A stretch of DNA of 64,000 bases, taken from positions 186,001 through 250,000 of the forward strand of contig CANTFK010000807.1 of assembly GCA_947646735.1 (NCBI GenBank), in the 5' to 3' direction. A program made the position numbers and the translations under genes. Position 1 is the stretch's first letter. Every line of letters begins with the position of its first letter. The notes beneath the pieces were generated by a model. It searched no databases and was not told the DNA's origin. It worked only from the letters and a program-made list of their open reading frames with translations. Shown here piece after piece: positions 33,540-44,134 of this stretch. This stretch comes from Peronospora farinosa. Lineage: Eukaryota; Oomycota; Peronosporomycetes; Peronosporales; Peronosporaceae.

Positions 33540-35466
33540 CGGAGACGACAGCGAAGATCTTCATTGATCTTATCTTTAGGCATCACGGCTTGCCAGAATA
33601 TATTGTTTCGGACCGTGACCCGCGTTTCACTTCGGCTTTCTGGGCCAAATTATTCCAGCTATTAGGCACGCGGTTGCTTATGTCTACGGCGGCCCTACCA
33701 GAGACGGATGGGCAAACGGAGCGCGTGAACAGAGTGCTCGAAGATGTCTTGCGAAGTTATGCAACATCGTTCTCGTCATGGAGTTCATTTCTTCCACTTG
33801 CCGAGTTTGCAATCAACAATGCTGTCCATGCGTCAACCGGGTTGACGCCCTTTTTCGTTAACGACGCGAGTCATCCTCGCGTTCCGGCGCTGCTTGCTCT
33901 CTCAGCTTCAGAACACCCTGTCTCCAAGCTTGGTGAGGGAGTATCTACGGATGGAATTGCGCCGAAACTATTGATGATTGATTACGATGCGAATGAGGTT
34001 GCTGTCGATGCACCTAATGCTGGTAATTTTGTGGCCAACGGTATATCGACTCCTGACGCGATGCATTCCATCGCGTCTCCCGTTGCTAATTTTGCCCTAA
34101 AGAGAATACGTCGCCTGTAAGTTCGGCTGCAGTAACCGAATTCCTACTATTACGACAAGGAATCACGCGTTTTGTGCGTGATGCATTACAAGAGGCAGTC
34201 GATAAGCAAAAGGAGAATGCAGACAGAAGAGGTCGAAAGAATATGTTGACATTTCAAGAAGGTGACAAAGTATTGTTATCAAAAAGTAAATTACCGAACA
34301 CCTCAGTGACGAATTTGGGAGTTAGCGCACAAATATATTGGCCCATTTCGGGTTGTTAAGGTGCATGGTGACGCTTACACGCTAGACATACCTACATCTA
34401 TGCGTTTGCACCCGACGTTCTACGTCGGGCGCCTCAAGGCTTACCTGCCGGCGGATCTCCCTTCGAATCTTCCCCGCTCTTCTGTGCCGGCTCGAAATTC
34501 GACATCCTTGACGACGACGTTGACGACGACTGGGACCAAGTCCTACCTGAACGCGTGTAGACTCGATCTGCTGGGGTTCCCCGAACGCAGTCGTCTCAAG
34601 TTGACGTAGGCGCTCAACCAGTACCAGCTGCTCACGTCGAGTCCGCTCAGCAGCCTCAGTCGCAGCATCCGCACGATCTTGAGCTCTCTCAGCCATCTCG
34701 CGAGCATCAAGTAGGGCATTCTTCGACTCCTCGGCTTCAGCGCGGAGTAGGCGCAGCTCATCATTCGACTTTACAGGCGCCCAATTACGAGAATCGGCGC
34801 TCATCGCCAGAGGTCTTCCGTCGTGATGCTCCTCCTCCCTTAATTGATGCCTCGGGTGCGCGACGCTGGATTGTCGACCGAATTGTCGATCACGAGGATC
34901 ACAAGTCCCAGGCGCCGAGTAATAACTCGGCGCCCATGAAGAAGCATGTCGAGAAACATTACAGGGTTCGCTGGTTGGTATATTCCCCGGCGGACGATAC
35001 ATGGGAGCCATCGAGTACGCTGTCCCAAGATGTCCCGGACGTGGTCGAGGACTACGAGTCCCGTAGAAAGACGATGATCGCGACCGACGCTGCCGGCTCC
35101 ATCCCCGATCTCGCGAGCCGTAATGCTCGCGAGCAACGAAACCACGACGACCTCCCGAGCGACTCCGAGACCGAGACCTATTACGAGGCTCGGGAGCATA
35201 TGGATGATACGGTTGACGACTTCGGCTACGTGAATGCCCTCGGCGATCGTAAGGTCGCGCTCTCACTCGCCGTAGCTCGGACACCTGGAGATCCGAAAGG
35301 GTTCTCTCATAACGGGCAATCCATGGACGAATATGATCGGGCATGCCTCGCGCACACACCAAGTCGTCCCATTCGTGCCGGACCGGTCGCGATCTGCCCA
35401 CGTTGCACGTTGGACATCCCTCACGAATGTGGAAGTAACAAAGGTGATACTCGTCCTCATCCATGA
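33540..35466 (+). pseudogene. G1 integrase second half and chromodomain
   Basis: Starts inside integrase (IFIDLIFRHHGLPEYIVSDRDP: second catalytic Asp), then ETDGQTERVNRVLEDV with the catalytic Glu, FAINNAVHASTG and, after a frameshift near 34330, HPTFYVGRLKAYLP. Another shift near 34610 leads through a Q/S/P-rich linker into the chromodomain (RWIVDRIVDHED near 34870, then YRVRWLVYSPADDTWEP). The chromodomain frame continues about 140 codons more, with a Cys pair (CPRCTLDIPHEC) near the end, to a TGA at 35464. The front of the element is missing because IV lies there. Confidence 0.82.
34382..35464 (-). CDS. Antisense ORF over the G1 chromodomain region
   Basis: 360 codons, minus strand, starting exactly opposite the end of the G1 pol frame. 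Product: a short N-terminal Cys/His cluster (CYFHIREGCPTC, about residues 9-20); an Arg/Ser-rich, SR-like region (about 72-140); and a segment of roughly 60 residues with coiled-coil character (LRAEAEESKNALLDAREMAE). No family recognised. It wholly overlaps plausible plus-strand coding sequence, and the coiled coil is complementary to a CAG-rich linker, so chance is a real alternative. Element B carries an antisense ORF at the same site, which is why it is kept. Confidence 0.35.
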   Translation of the reverse strand: MDEDEYHLCYFHIREGCPTCNVGRSRPVRHEWDDLVCARGMPDHIRPWIARYERTLSDLQVSELRRVRARPYDRRGHSRSRSRQPYHPYAPEPRNRSRSRSRSGGRRGFVAREHYGSRDRGWSRQRRSRSSSFYGTRSPRPRPGHLGTAYSMAPMYRPPGNIPTSEPCNVSRHASSWAPSYYSAPGTCDPRDRQFGRQSSVAHPRHQLREEEHHDGRPLAMSADSRNWAPVKSNDELRLLRAEAEESKNALLDAREMAERAQDRADAATEAAERTRREQLVLVERLRQLETTAFGEPQQIESTRVQVGLGPSRRQRRRQGCRISSRHRRAGKIRREIRRQVSLEAPDVERRVQTHRCRYV

Positions 35467-35650
35467 CCTGCGGCGCCTGTTATCTACGGATTGTCGCTTG
35501 GTGTTCCCAGACCTGGTTGTCAGAGACATTGTTTCGTGGACGCCTAGGGTCCATGCTGCTTAGTTAAGTCTAACTGAGCAGGTTCGGAGTTACGCCGTTG
35601 GTCGAGAAGAAAATTTCTGCGTTTCGCGCTAACGTTAAGGTAAGCGCAAC

Positions 35651-35671
35651 TTAAAGAGGGGGGGGGGGTGA
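35651..35671 (+). other. Polypurine tract of G1
   Basis: TTAAAGAGGGGGGGGGGTGA lies directly before the 3' LTR. It is the expected plus-strand priming site and confirms G1 orientation. Confidence 0.85.
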
Positions 35672-35991
35672 TGTAATGGGCCAACCTATTTACAAAAGTA
35701 GTTATAGGATTAATACATAATTACATAAGTAGGCATAGGGCAGTATCCGATTAGCGGATACTGCGCGTCATTTTATTATTGGTTTATTATTGGGGTGCCA
35801 GACCCAATAATTAGCCAATAATAAATTGACTTCCATATTGAGTGGTTCCCATGAGCTAGGGAACATATTCGCACTTACTGCGAATTAAAAACAAAAACAA
35901 AAACAAATAGAGGTATATTTACGAGATAATTAAGAGCGCTTCCTCAACCCCCTTTTAGTGAAAGACGGTAACGGGTCCTTAGCCCGTTACA
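35672..35991 (+). repeat. 3' LTR of G1
   Basis: 320 bp, TGTAATGGGCC to CCCGTTACA, followed by target duplication CCAAG (35992-35996). It contains the same two hairpins as the 5' LTR (first one at about 35740-35764). It differs from the 5' LTR at many positions, mostly in the first 40 bp and in the A-rich part near 35890. Confidence 0.9.
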
Positions 35992-35996
35992 CCAAG

Positions 35997-36735
35997 GCTA
36001 GTCAAGGACTGTTCATGGGATACGAAGAAGTGTCAAAGGCATATTGAATCTATGACATCGAGGCGGGGAAAGTGGTGGTTTCTCGCGACGTCACATTTGA
36101 TAAATTGAATTTTGGATTCTTGCCGATGCTCCCAGAAAAAATCGCTGAAGACACTACGCTGGATTTTGATGCCCTGAATATCAGTAATAATTGTCGTCAA
36201 ACTGAATTTAGGCAAACAGGAAAGCGCAAAAGTCGACCCTCCGATGAAGATCAAGCCTGTCGGAAGACTGAATTGGAGGAAGCAAGTGGGCCAGATGACT
36301 CCGTGGCGCATCGAGTAAAGCTACGACTTAAGGCTCGAACTGATCTGGATGAAGAGAGAAGCGACTCCACTTCCCCTGCCTTTTGGCGAGCAAGTGCTAA
36401 TGCAGTCGAAGGAAGTGACTTGTGTGAATCGACGACCTTTCAAGATGCTGTTGGTGTACCAGATCAAGTTTATTGGCGAAAGGCGATCCGCGCCGAATTA
36501 AATTTGATGCAGCTTCGCGATGTGTTTCAAGCTGCCAAACTGCCAACAGATCAGCACGCTATTGGTACCAAGTAAGTATTTAAAATCAAGCGCAAAGCTG
36601 ACGGATCGATCGAGAAATATAAGGCACGCCTTGTGGCAAAAGGGTTCAAGCAAAAGTATGGAATTGACTACACAGAGACGTTCTCCCCTGTTGTCAAGTA
36701 TGTCACGCTGCGCATGGTGATCAGCTTGACCAACC
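35997..36735 (+). pseudogene. Copia copy C-b, part 2: linker and RT start
   Basis: Continues C-b after G1 and matches C-a 14325-15060 nearly base for base, with the same TGA (36045-36047). It carries [20 protein letters not shown], a TAA at about 36572 within the KWVFKIK motif, then [13 protein letters not shown] and [16 protein letters not shown]. It ends abruptly at about 36735, so RT palm, RNase H and the 3' LTR are absent. Confidence 0.88.
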
Positions 36736-37067
36736 AATCATTGCGCGCGTCCATCCTTCATTAGTCAGCGCGTTGATTGATATAATGGCCCATATCAAGT
36801 AATCAGAGAGCATTTTCCAATTCTGACGACGACAGTATTATCTCGAAAGGTAATATTGTCGAATATATAGGTAGCTGAGATAGTATTATTGAATCTTATT
36901 AGCTAAGAAAATATTCACATTGGCACATAATGTAATGTTCCAATGTTATGTAATTTGTTACAATTAGAGCTGTCCTAAGTCATCCTATATCCTACAACAA
37001 TGGCATTTTATTGGCTGAAAACAGTGTCATGTCGTCCTTGAGTTTTAGCTAAAGTATCAGTAAGGCC
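36736..37067. other. Intergenic gap
   Basis: 332 bp, A/T-rich, with no ORF or repeat that I can name. It marks the switch from retrotransposon DNA to the gene island and must hold the promoter of the TPR gene. Confidence 0.6.
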
Positions 37068-37794
37068 ATGGACTGGTTATTTGGGTCATCTTCAGCTACA
37101 CCGGCCGTAAGCGTACAATTGTCTTCATCAACTCCTCAGGGCCGTAGTGCACCATCTCGAGAAGACGATTCACGACATAAGAATTGCGGTAACGAATTTT
37201 TTAAGTTGAGAGATTATGAAGCGGCCATTCGTGAATATTCGTTGGGTATCAATGAAAACCCCACTGCCACTCTTTATAGCAATCGATCAGCTGCGTATTG
37301 TGCATTGGGACAATTTCAGCAGGCAAAAGAAGATGCTGCTAAAGCCATTACACTGGATCCAGACTGGGCAAAGACTTACTCAAGGAAGGGGAAGGCTTTG
37401 TATGGCTTGGCTTCATACAAAAAAGCAGCAGACGCCTACGCCCGTGGACTTGAAATCTGTCTTCGAGGGGCCGTGGGTGAGGCTCAACAAAGAGATAAAG
37501 AGCTTGAGTGGGTTACGCTCTTGTTTTTTTGCTCTTTTCCATACTAAGCTGTCCCTGACCTTTGTTTGTCTGCTGACTAGAGCTCTCAAGCGTCAGACAG
37601 ATAACCAGGCAAAAACATACCTTCGTCTTTTGGAGGAAAACAACCAACTTAAAGTAGGATTCTTATGCTTTAGGATGCGCTTTTGGTCGGTAGGTGATCT
37701 ACTGACTGCGAGCTTCTGTTCTGTCGACGTTGTTTAGCGCCAAATAGAGGACTATCAGCACATGTTTGGTGACTGGACCAAGAAAGAAATATGA
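37068..37794 (+). CDS. TPR-repeat protein (STI1/HOP or SGT-like)
   Basis: Three exons, 189 aa: 37068-37507, 37581-37653 and 37738-37794, with GT-AG introns whose phases fit. Residues about 25-135 form three TPR motifs (KNCGNEFFKLRDYEAAIREY, NRSAAYCALGQFQQAKEDA, KGKALYGLASYKKAADAYARG). TPR clusters of this type commonly act as adaptors for Hsp70/Hsp90 C-termini. After the repeats a short charged helix follows (KRQTDNQAKTYLRLLEEN) and the protein ends GDWTKKEI. Reading through the first intron would give an unrelated tail. The start is the first ATG in frame. No localisation signal seen. The family is secure; the exact partner is not. Confidence 0.82.
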
Positions 37795-39164
37795 ACACCT
37801 CTAATCGGTATCTGCTCCTCGATCTATGCGTGATTTTCGCTCTAGCTTTATCGCGGGACTGTTTCTTTTTCCTGTTTCGCGTTGTTGCAAGTCGACAGCG
37901 TCTTGATAGTACGTGGCATCAGGGATGTACTGATCTAATGCGACGGTCCAATTGTAATTTACCAACACGTACAATAGGCGTCTTCTGCAGAATGCAACTG
38001 TTATTGCGAATGAGAACGTCATGGATGGAGGAAGATAAAAGTGTCCTTTACGTGACAGCTTGTACCTGGAGATTGGTGTCATTATATCAATCGTCTTCAT
38101 CTCCGAGCTGCTATAGCAGGTCGTGCCAGTGGCAGTATCGAGAGATAGCAGCTGCGCGCTGAACAGTGGGGTTTCGACAAAGCCTAATCTCTTGCTATCA
38201 AAGATAGATAATACGTTGTCGCCACTTGCTACCATTTTGTTGGCCACTTCCCCATCAGACATGCGAAGTTATCGATGATATTGAATTTCGGACAAGAATG
38301 ATTCTAGACTACCACGCTTTGTACGAAAGTTTGAAAAATGGACACCGTGATTTTGCAGGCCACCGCTCTTTTGATGCTTCGTCGATTACAAGTTAGTGAG
38401 CACTACTTTTCTGCTCAATGAGCCGCAGGTATAGTAATTAGTCAGCGTTTCTATAGTTGCATGGTTACACGGATCACATGTGCAGATACGGAAGCGCCGG
38501 AGCAAATTCTCAAGTGTTTCGTCAGATACATGAAGCAAGTCAGGGCCTTCGTCCTCTGCTGCGTTGTTCGTGCCGGTCAGCTCATTGTAGAGGACGCGCA
38601 TGTTACTCACGTGTCTTATATTTGCTCAAGCAAGATGACAAAAGAACTCCTCGGTAGACAGAAATTGGTTGTAGAGTATCTTGTCAGATCTGCAGACCAT
38701 CGCTACATGTCCCGAAAATGCTACTGCCACATTGTCACAATTGCTCCGCACTCGAACAATCGTCACTGTAAGTTGTCGTGGAGATACCATCGTACCCTAC
38801 TGAGAAGGCGGCGTTCTCTCTCACCATCTTCGGTACGTGCTTCTTAACAAAAAGCTGGAATGTGAGCACATACAAGGTCCTTACCTAACGTTGCACACGA
38901 TGTGCCATTGGTTTCGCGTAATTGCTCGCCAATGCAGGTAGCTGGACATGAATTTTATGTCAATAGGCCAAGCAGCCTGGAGGCACAGTGGTAGCGGAGA
39001 TCCGTGCACCGGTCATACGCGTACTTTGTACCTCTACGTCCAAGTTGTCGCTGCATTCAGCCACGTTCTTGATTGATGCAACTTGTATGTGCCTACCTAT
39101 CTACTTGGTTCTCTTCACGACTATTGACGATGAGATGCTGCACACCACATACTTGTAATCGCTC
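37795..39164. other. Region with weak or eroded coding signal
   Basis: No complete gene found. On the plus strand 38030-38396 shows protein-like stretches interrupted by stops or shifts, ending FRTRMILDYHALYESLKN, then SSITS stop at 38396. On the minus strand there are open stretches at 38262-37801 (153 codons) and 38610-38386 (74 codons). No known family. It could be a decayed gene, a small-exon gene, or UTRs of the TPR and GPCR-PIPK genes, which converge here. Confidence 0.3.
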
Positions 39165-41570
39165 CTAGCGAATAAAAAAATTGGAGGGCGAGTGTCCTAT
39201 GCTCCCGTATGAACGAACTTGTGATCCTTCTAGGTCTCGCAGCAGATACTCGTGGATGAAATTTAAAAATCGCAGTGCATACTCAGCAGGAGGAAGCGCC
39301 GTGATTCGTCGCTTGTCCACTACCGTAGCCAGCAAGCAATGCTGCATTTTCCATCCAATATTGTAATGTTGCAATATATCCACGAATCCCAGGTAGTAAA
39401 CGGTAGACTGATCGGCCGAAACAACGGCATTATGTGCAAGATTATCCATAATCTCGGGTTCAATGTGATAGTTGTAGTTTCGAATGCCGAGGAGACAACT
39501 GTAGTCCATGATTCCTAGCTCTTGAAGAAATCCACAATCGCTAGTTACTTGTGCAAGCAAGTTCGCACGGGTTGTAGGATTCACACGAAGTGAAGCTCGG
39601 CGAGTTACAAAATCGTTATCATAGCGGAGCAAAGGACGCGAGCTGCCACGGCGCAGCAGCGGCTGCTTCTCTGTAAAATGTTCCAAGTCACTCTCCACAC
39701 TATGGCTCTCGCTCAACTCTGTAGCGTCTTCTTCCAACGTGTGCGCAACTCTTTCTTCTTCCCTGCCACTCCGGCTCCAGTCACTAGACACCGGTGTTGG
39801 GACACCTTCCTGGTACCTGAAGTTGGATTGGTGAAATATTCCCTTTAGGTCGTAGCGTTCGTCAACCGGCCCGTCCGGAAATATGTTCTTCATTACAACA
39901 AAAAACATTTTGTTCCATCCAACAGGTAGTTGCATCGAATGGCAGCCAAGAAACCGGCACAAGAGCGAGTTCGGCTGCTTCAAAATATACTGGTGGTACA
40001 GTGGAAGCACCTCTAGTAGAAAGGAGTGCTCTTTCTTCGTCATAGTCTTCACCAGGTACTTGCGGTCACTCGTAAAGTAAAACAACATCCCTGACTTGCC
40101 CTCCGATGCGCGCTCCAGCAGCGTGTCTGCAAATGACTGCTCGTACATTTCGTTGTCGATGCCACAGATCTCCCGAATGTTCTGGAACACTTTCGGCGCA
40201 TAGTCGGTGAAACCTAACTTCTCGTAGTACCGATACTCGCCGTTGTACACTGTGGTTGCCAACCGCTTCTTCTCGTGATACAAACCGGCCGATCCGCCCT
40301 CTTCCATTTGCAAAAAAGACAGTGCAGCAGTGCGATCTAATGATCCAAAACGGTCTCGTGTCAGACTAAGTAACGGGGAGCGTAAGCTATCTATAGGGGA
40401 CTCGCTGATGCTGCAACGAATCCCTGCAGTCGTGTACCGCATTAGGTCTTTTCGCAGAGCAGCACTAAAATGCTCCGTATTCGTCAAGTCGCTAGCACCG
40501 CGCTCTGATCTGGAGAGGTTGTTCTCGCTGGAGAAATTCTGGTATAACTCAGTGTTCAGTACCCATACAATAAGCAGCAGAGCAGGGTATGACCCAAAGA
40601 CCAGCGCAAATGCAAGCTCAAATTGTTTGGCCATCCTGCCGTCAAACTCCTGACGGTATGCAGCATAGTACAGTGCACCGCACGCGACCCAATGGCCTGC
40701 AAAGATGAAGAGATAGCGGTAGTACTGGATCAGATTGCGACGCTTGGCACGATACGTGACATCCAGTTGTCGTCTTACAAAGCGAAAACTCGCGAACAGC
40801 AGCACAGCAAGTGACAAGAGACAAATGCCACCCACAGCTGCAAATAGGAAGAACCAATTGGCCATATTCACTTGTGCTGGGTCTTTCGTGCGTTTCACCC
40901 AACAGATATTGAGTGACGAGAGACCAAAGAGTTTGAGCTGATGTAGCAGTAATGCTGAGACGGCACTCACACTCCAAACTCTACAATATCAAGCATATAA
41001 AAACAAAAAATTAATGAGTAAATCTAGTCTCAAAATACTTGTAAAATCTTCTTACATGGTATGATATGTCCACGACTTGCAACTGTATCCCATCCAGGGG
41101 TTTACAAGTGCCACAAGTAGGTCCAATGTCAGCATAAGGTACCAAAAAGCACCCGCCAGGAAGAAAAATTGATTAAACGATGCAAGAAATGAGCATTGCC
41201 ATTGCAATAATTCTTTGTCGTCATTGTCATGTAAGAATCCAAAACCCAAAATGAACCCAACGGACGTCATAAAACCACATCCTGCGTGCCATACGACAAG
41301 ATCGGCTGCTGGATGTTGTGCTTTAATATTTGGTACAAAAAAGAAAGAAAGTACGAGTACGAGATAGATAACAAATCCTAAAACTCCTACTAGGAGATAT
41401 AGTTGAGCACTTTGTGTCACTGCCAACGCCTCATAAGCAGCTCCCATGACTTTTGTATTATTTTGTACGGCGAGTGAGATCGCACTTAAGAGAGTGATAA
41501 TGGGATACATGGAAAAAAAATGTGACAGGACTCGAAATTTGACTCTTTTTGAACAACAAAAAGTCGTCAA
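39165..41570 (-). CDS. GPCR fused to phosphatidylinositol-phosphate kinase (GK type)
   Basis: Two exons, 776 aa: 41570-41056 and 40980-39165, joined through a 75-bp GT-AG intron in phase 2 (join reads YHT-I-VWSV). The N-terminal third has about seven hydrophobic membrane segments (for example LYLLVGVLGFVIYLVLVLSF, GFMTSVGFILGFGFL, WFFLFAAVGGICLLSLAVLL, FALVFGSYPALLLIVWVL). The C-terminal half is a PIP kinase: KYLVKTMTKKE (nucleotide-binding Lys), RYDLKG, GIMDYSCLLGI and the activation-region YLGFVDILQHYN. Such fusions are known from oomycetes and a few other protists and should couple an external signal to PIP2-type lipid production at a membrane. A Ser/Glu-rich insert with an LLRRGSSRPLL patch divides the kinase. 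Gene ends 131 bp before the next gene's stop, same strand. Confidence 0.9.
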
Positions 41571-41702
41571 GATTGAGGATATCGGTTTTCGAGGGCATTG
41601 TCAATTTTGCATTTGATTTGCAATGGCTTTAAACTGAGCCATTCATACTAATAACGCAAGAAAAAGCTCTCGTGTCACATTGAGAGGATAAGCGCTAACT
41701 AC

Positions 41703-43415
41703 TTATAGCAGTGAGGCGTTGCTGGATTTGTTCAAAAGCCCAAAAGCAAGCGAGTCCATGATACCAAGAATCTACAACAAACACATACGCGTGCGATCAA
41801 GTGAGTCCTTCGTCAAAGAATTACGGCAATGTTGCAACAACGTACTGTAAAGACGCCACCCACAATAGCGCAGACGCTTGTGAGGAACTGAAGGAAGCCC
41901 ACACGGTATTGCTCAATGCGGAACATGATAGGCGAAAACGTGTAGCTGAACAAGACCACTGCAGATCCGAGGTACGATCAGCTGGTCAGTCTTCAGAGCT
42001 ATGCACGTGTAATCTGGCTAGCAAATACATATACGTACTCGGCAGACCCTTGTCGCTCACAGGCGTAAGCTCGCGAAAGTGCTCCGTAGCCGAGAATTGG
42101 TTTGTAATGATACGGCTCGCTGATAGGAACGTGTATTCCGTCGGCACCACCTAATAACGCAAGAAGATATTAATGCCAACCCACTGCAAGTCACCGCAGA
42201 CAAATAATCACCTTAAGGAAGTACTGGAAGGAGCCACGAGTCGCCGAATCCGGCAGTTCCTTTTGGCGGTTGTCTAGTGGATTAATCATGTCCTGTTTTG
42301 CGAAAGGTTCGTTGTGCCAAAAAAACATCAGCAAGAGATCCACATTGTAACTGACCGCAATATGAAGTCAAGAATGTCTCACTGGATATGCTTCACCAAA
42401 AGACAGCGAGTGAACAGTGTGTGACGTGTCAAAGACCTTGAAAGTAGCGTTCATCAGATCCTTCGTCGACACGTATCCCGAGCTGAAGAATTTGGATGGA
42501 GCGAAGTACAACTTGGCCGCAACCTAGATTACACGAGCATCAATTGTCAGTCTAGCTATTCAAAGACAGTTTCTCAATGAGAAAAAAAGACCTGGACCTT
42601 GGAGACAACAAGTGAGCCTTTAATCCGGCATCCTTCGTCCACTTCTCCACGAAGAACCTTTTCAAGCTGCGATTGTTGACACTGCGCAATCGTATGAAGA
42701 CTTGGCATTAGCCAACCCTTTCGGTCGTACGCCGTCCTTACTTCCTCGCACGTGTTGCAGCACTGAAACAGAATGCATCCCAAAACAAATTAGTTCAACT
42801 TTATAGTGAAGACACGTACATCTTTATTCAGTACCTCTCCCGGGATCCCAGCAGAATAGCAGCTACCACACACAGGCCTAATCAATACGTCACACTATTC
42901 TCAGTCAAGTGTCTCCAATCTCCAATATCTCAGTTTCTAGTCCATCTAGATCAGGTCAAATCAGACCAAATCACTTACTTGTCGGCCACCTCCTGTTTTA
43001 ACTCCGTATGATTCGTCAAAGCACCTCCAATAACATCACGCATTCCTTCCGCCAGTGCGTGACCATTACGATCCAATGCCGTCTTTTCAATATCATGTTC
43101 AATATCATGCTGGACGTTACCAGCCATATCCATCGATTCAATTGCCACGACAGAGCAAGGCATACGTGGAAATTCAATATCAAAATTAATTGATACCATT
43201 GTATTACGTTCACCGTCTACAACCATTTTATCCACCGTGTCCGTTGTAAAGTAGAAATTTAATTCGGACACTAAGAGGAGCGCAATACATACAAAGGACA
43301 AGAGAGAAAAAAGACCGCCCTGTAATGTGCGCACTTTGAATTCCTCAATTGTCTTGGGGTAGGCGTCTAATCCCCGGAGCTTTGAGATCCATGAGGAGGA
43401 CGACGAGCTCGTCAT
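41703..43415 (-). CDS. ERV46/ERGIC3 COPII cargo receptor
   Basis: Eight exons reconstructed from splice sites with matching phases, 391 aa: 43415-42979, 42877-42820, 42762-42598, 42523-42383, 42292-42212, 42150-42039, 41958-41846 and 41771-41703. The N-terminus has LRGLDAYPKTIEEFKVRT and a membrane helix (LFSLLSFVCIALLLVSEL). The lumenal part has the family's cysteines (CGSCYSAG, CCNTCEEVRTAYDRKGW, EGCRIKG) and NPLD. The C-terminus has FSYTFSPIMFR and a second membrane helix (FLTSVCAIVGGVFTILGIMD). Members cycle between ER and Golgi in COPII vesicles. The upstream ATG at 43457 would add 14 residues; the inner one fits the family better. The exon 3 donor is AAG/GTCC, weaker than the rest. Confidence 0.9.
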
Positions 43416-43807
43416 GACGAGGTATTTGACGTTACAATTATGCCACGAAGCCAGCAAAGAATTAACCGTAAGTACGAAATATAAAGACTTTTTATGATTA
43501 TAATTTGACCAATTAAATTTATAAGTGTCTTAACTTTAGGCTGTGAATTAATTATTTGCTTGAGTTTTACTTTGTTCAAGTGATGATGTCGTCTTCGTAG
43601 CTCATTTAATATTTGGACGTGTGCTACGACTGTGATGAATGATCAGGCATAAGATAATGTTTTGGCAGTCGAAACGGAATTGTATTTTTAGTACGTGTGT
43701 TCTAATAGACGCCGTTGTTCTGCTAAAGATGTAGATAAGACCAAGCCGAAGTGACAAAGCTTTTTTAAGAGCATAAAAGAGAGCTACAGAGAGTTTAGTG
43801 TTTTGTA

Positions 43808-43996
43808 ATGATTATGATGCACTCAATCAATTACTTGACAAAGCACATAAAGTCTCGCAGTAAAGATGGAGAAGAAGATGAAAAAACGTATGAGTTGTAT
43901 GAGGTAGACACTGAAGAAAAGGAAAAAATGGTTGCAGGTTTTTACGATTTGCATCACGAGCATTTGCTAAAGTTTGCCCAGTCGTTTAGTCAATAA
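43808..43996 (+). CDS. Possible small charged protein, 62 aa
   Basis: Open frame in the divergent gap between the ERGIC3-like and PTEN-like genes. It is rich in Glu, Lys and Asp (KDGEEDEKTYELYEVDTEEK), with no signal peptide and no known family. It could equally be an upstream exon or chance. Composition is less repetitive than random frames nearby, hence the modest confidence. Confidence 0.3.
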   Translation: MIMMHSINYLTKHIKSRSKDGEEDEKTYELYEVDTEEKEKMVAGFYDLHHEHLLKFAQSFSQ

Positions 43997-44134
43997 ATCC
44001 CTATCTTTAGTGTAAAATCACTCTTGAGAAACACTAAAGAAGATTAAAAATGGCAGCTATAGTAACGTTGAATTGAGTGGGTCTTCGCAATAAGGTCACA
44101 AAACCAGGTCACAAAACAACACAAGTCCACCAAC
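43997..44134. other. 5' flank of the PTEN-like gene
   Basis: 138 bp of non-coding sequence before ATG 44135. Together with 43458-43807 it forms the divergent control region between the ERGIC3-like and PTEN-like genes. No oomycete initiator motif recognised. Confidence 0.4.

Larger units (their letters stand above)
23291..35991 (+). mobile_element. Ty3/gypsy element G1 with a nested gypsy tandem
   Basis: LTRs at 23291-23608 and 35672-35991, target duplication CCAAG, polypurine tract at 35651-35671. Of its own coding region only the integrase second half and chromodomain remain (33540-35466). Gag, protease, RT and the front of integrase are missing and their place is taken by the minus-strand tandem IV/V. 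The two LTRs differ at many positions, so G1 is older than the young Copia element. Confidence 0.88.
13185..36735 (+). mobile_element. Tandem Copia composite C-a / C-b sharing one LTR
   Basis: Copy C-a (13185-15119 plus 19772-20958), then one LTR (20964-21247), then copy C-b (21268-23290 plus 35997-36735). The copies match almost base for base where they overlap (13190-14320 against 22155-23285) and share the same nonsense mutations. C-a lacks its 5' end and C-b its 3' end. Each is interrupted by a different later insertion. Confidence 0.85.
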
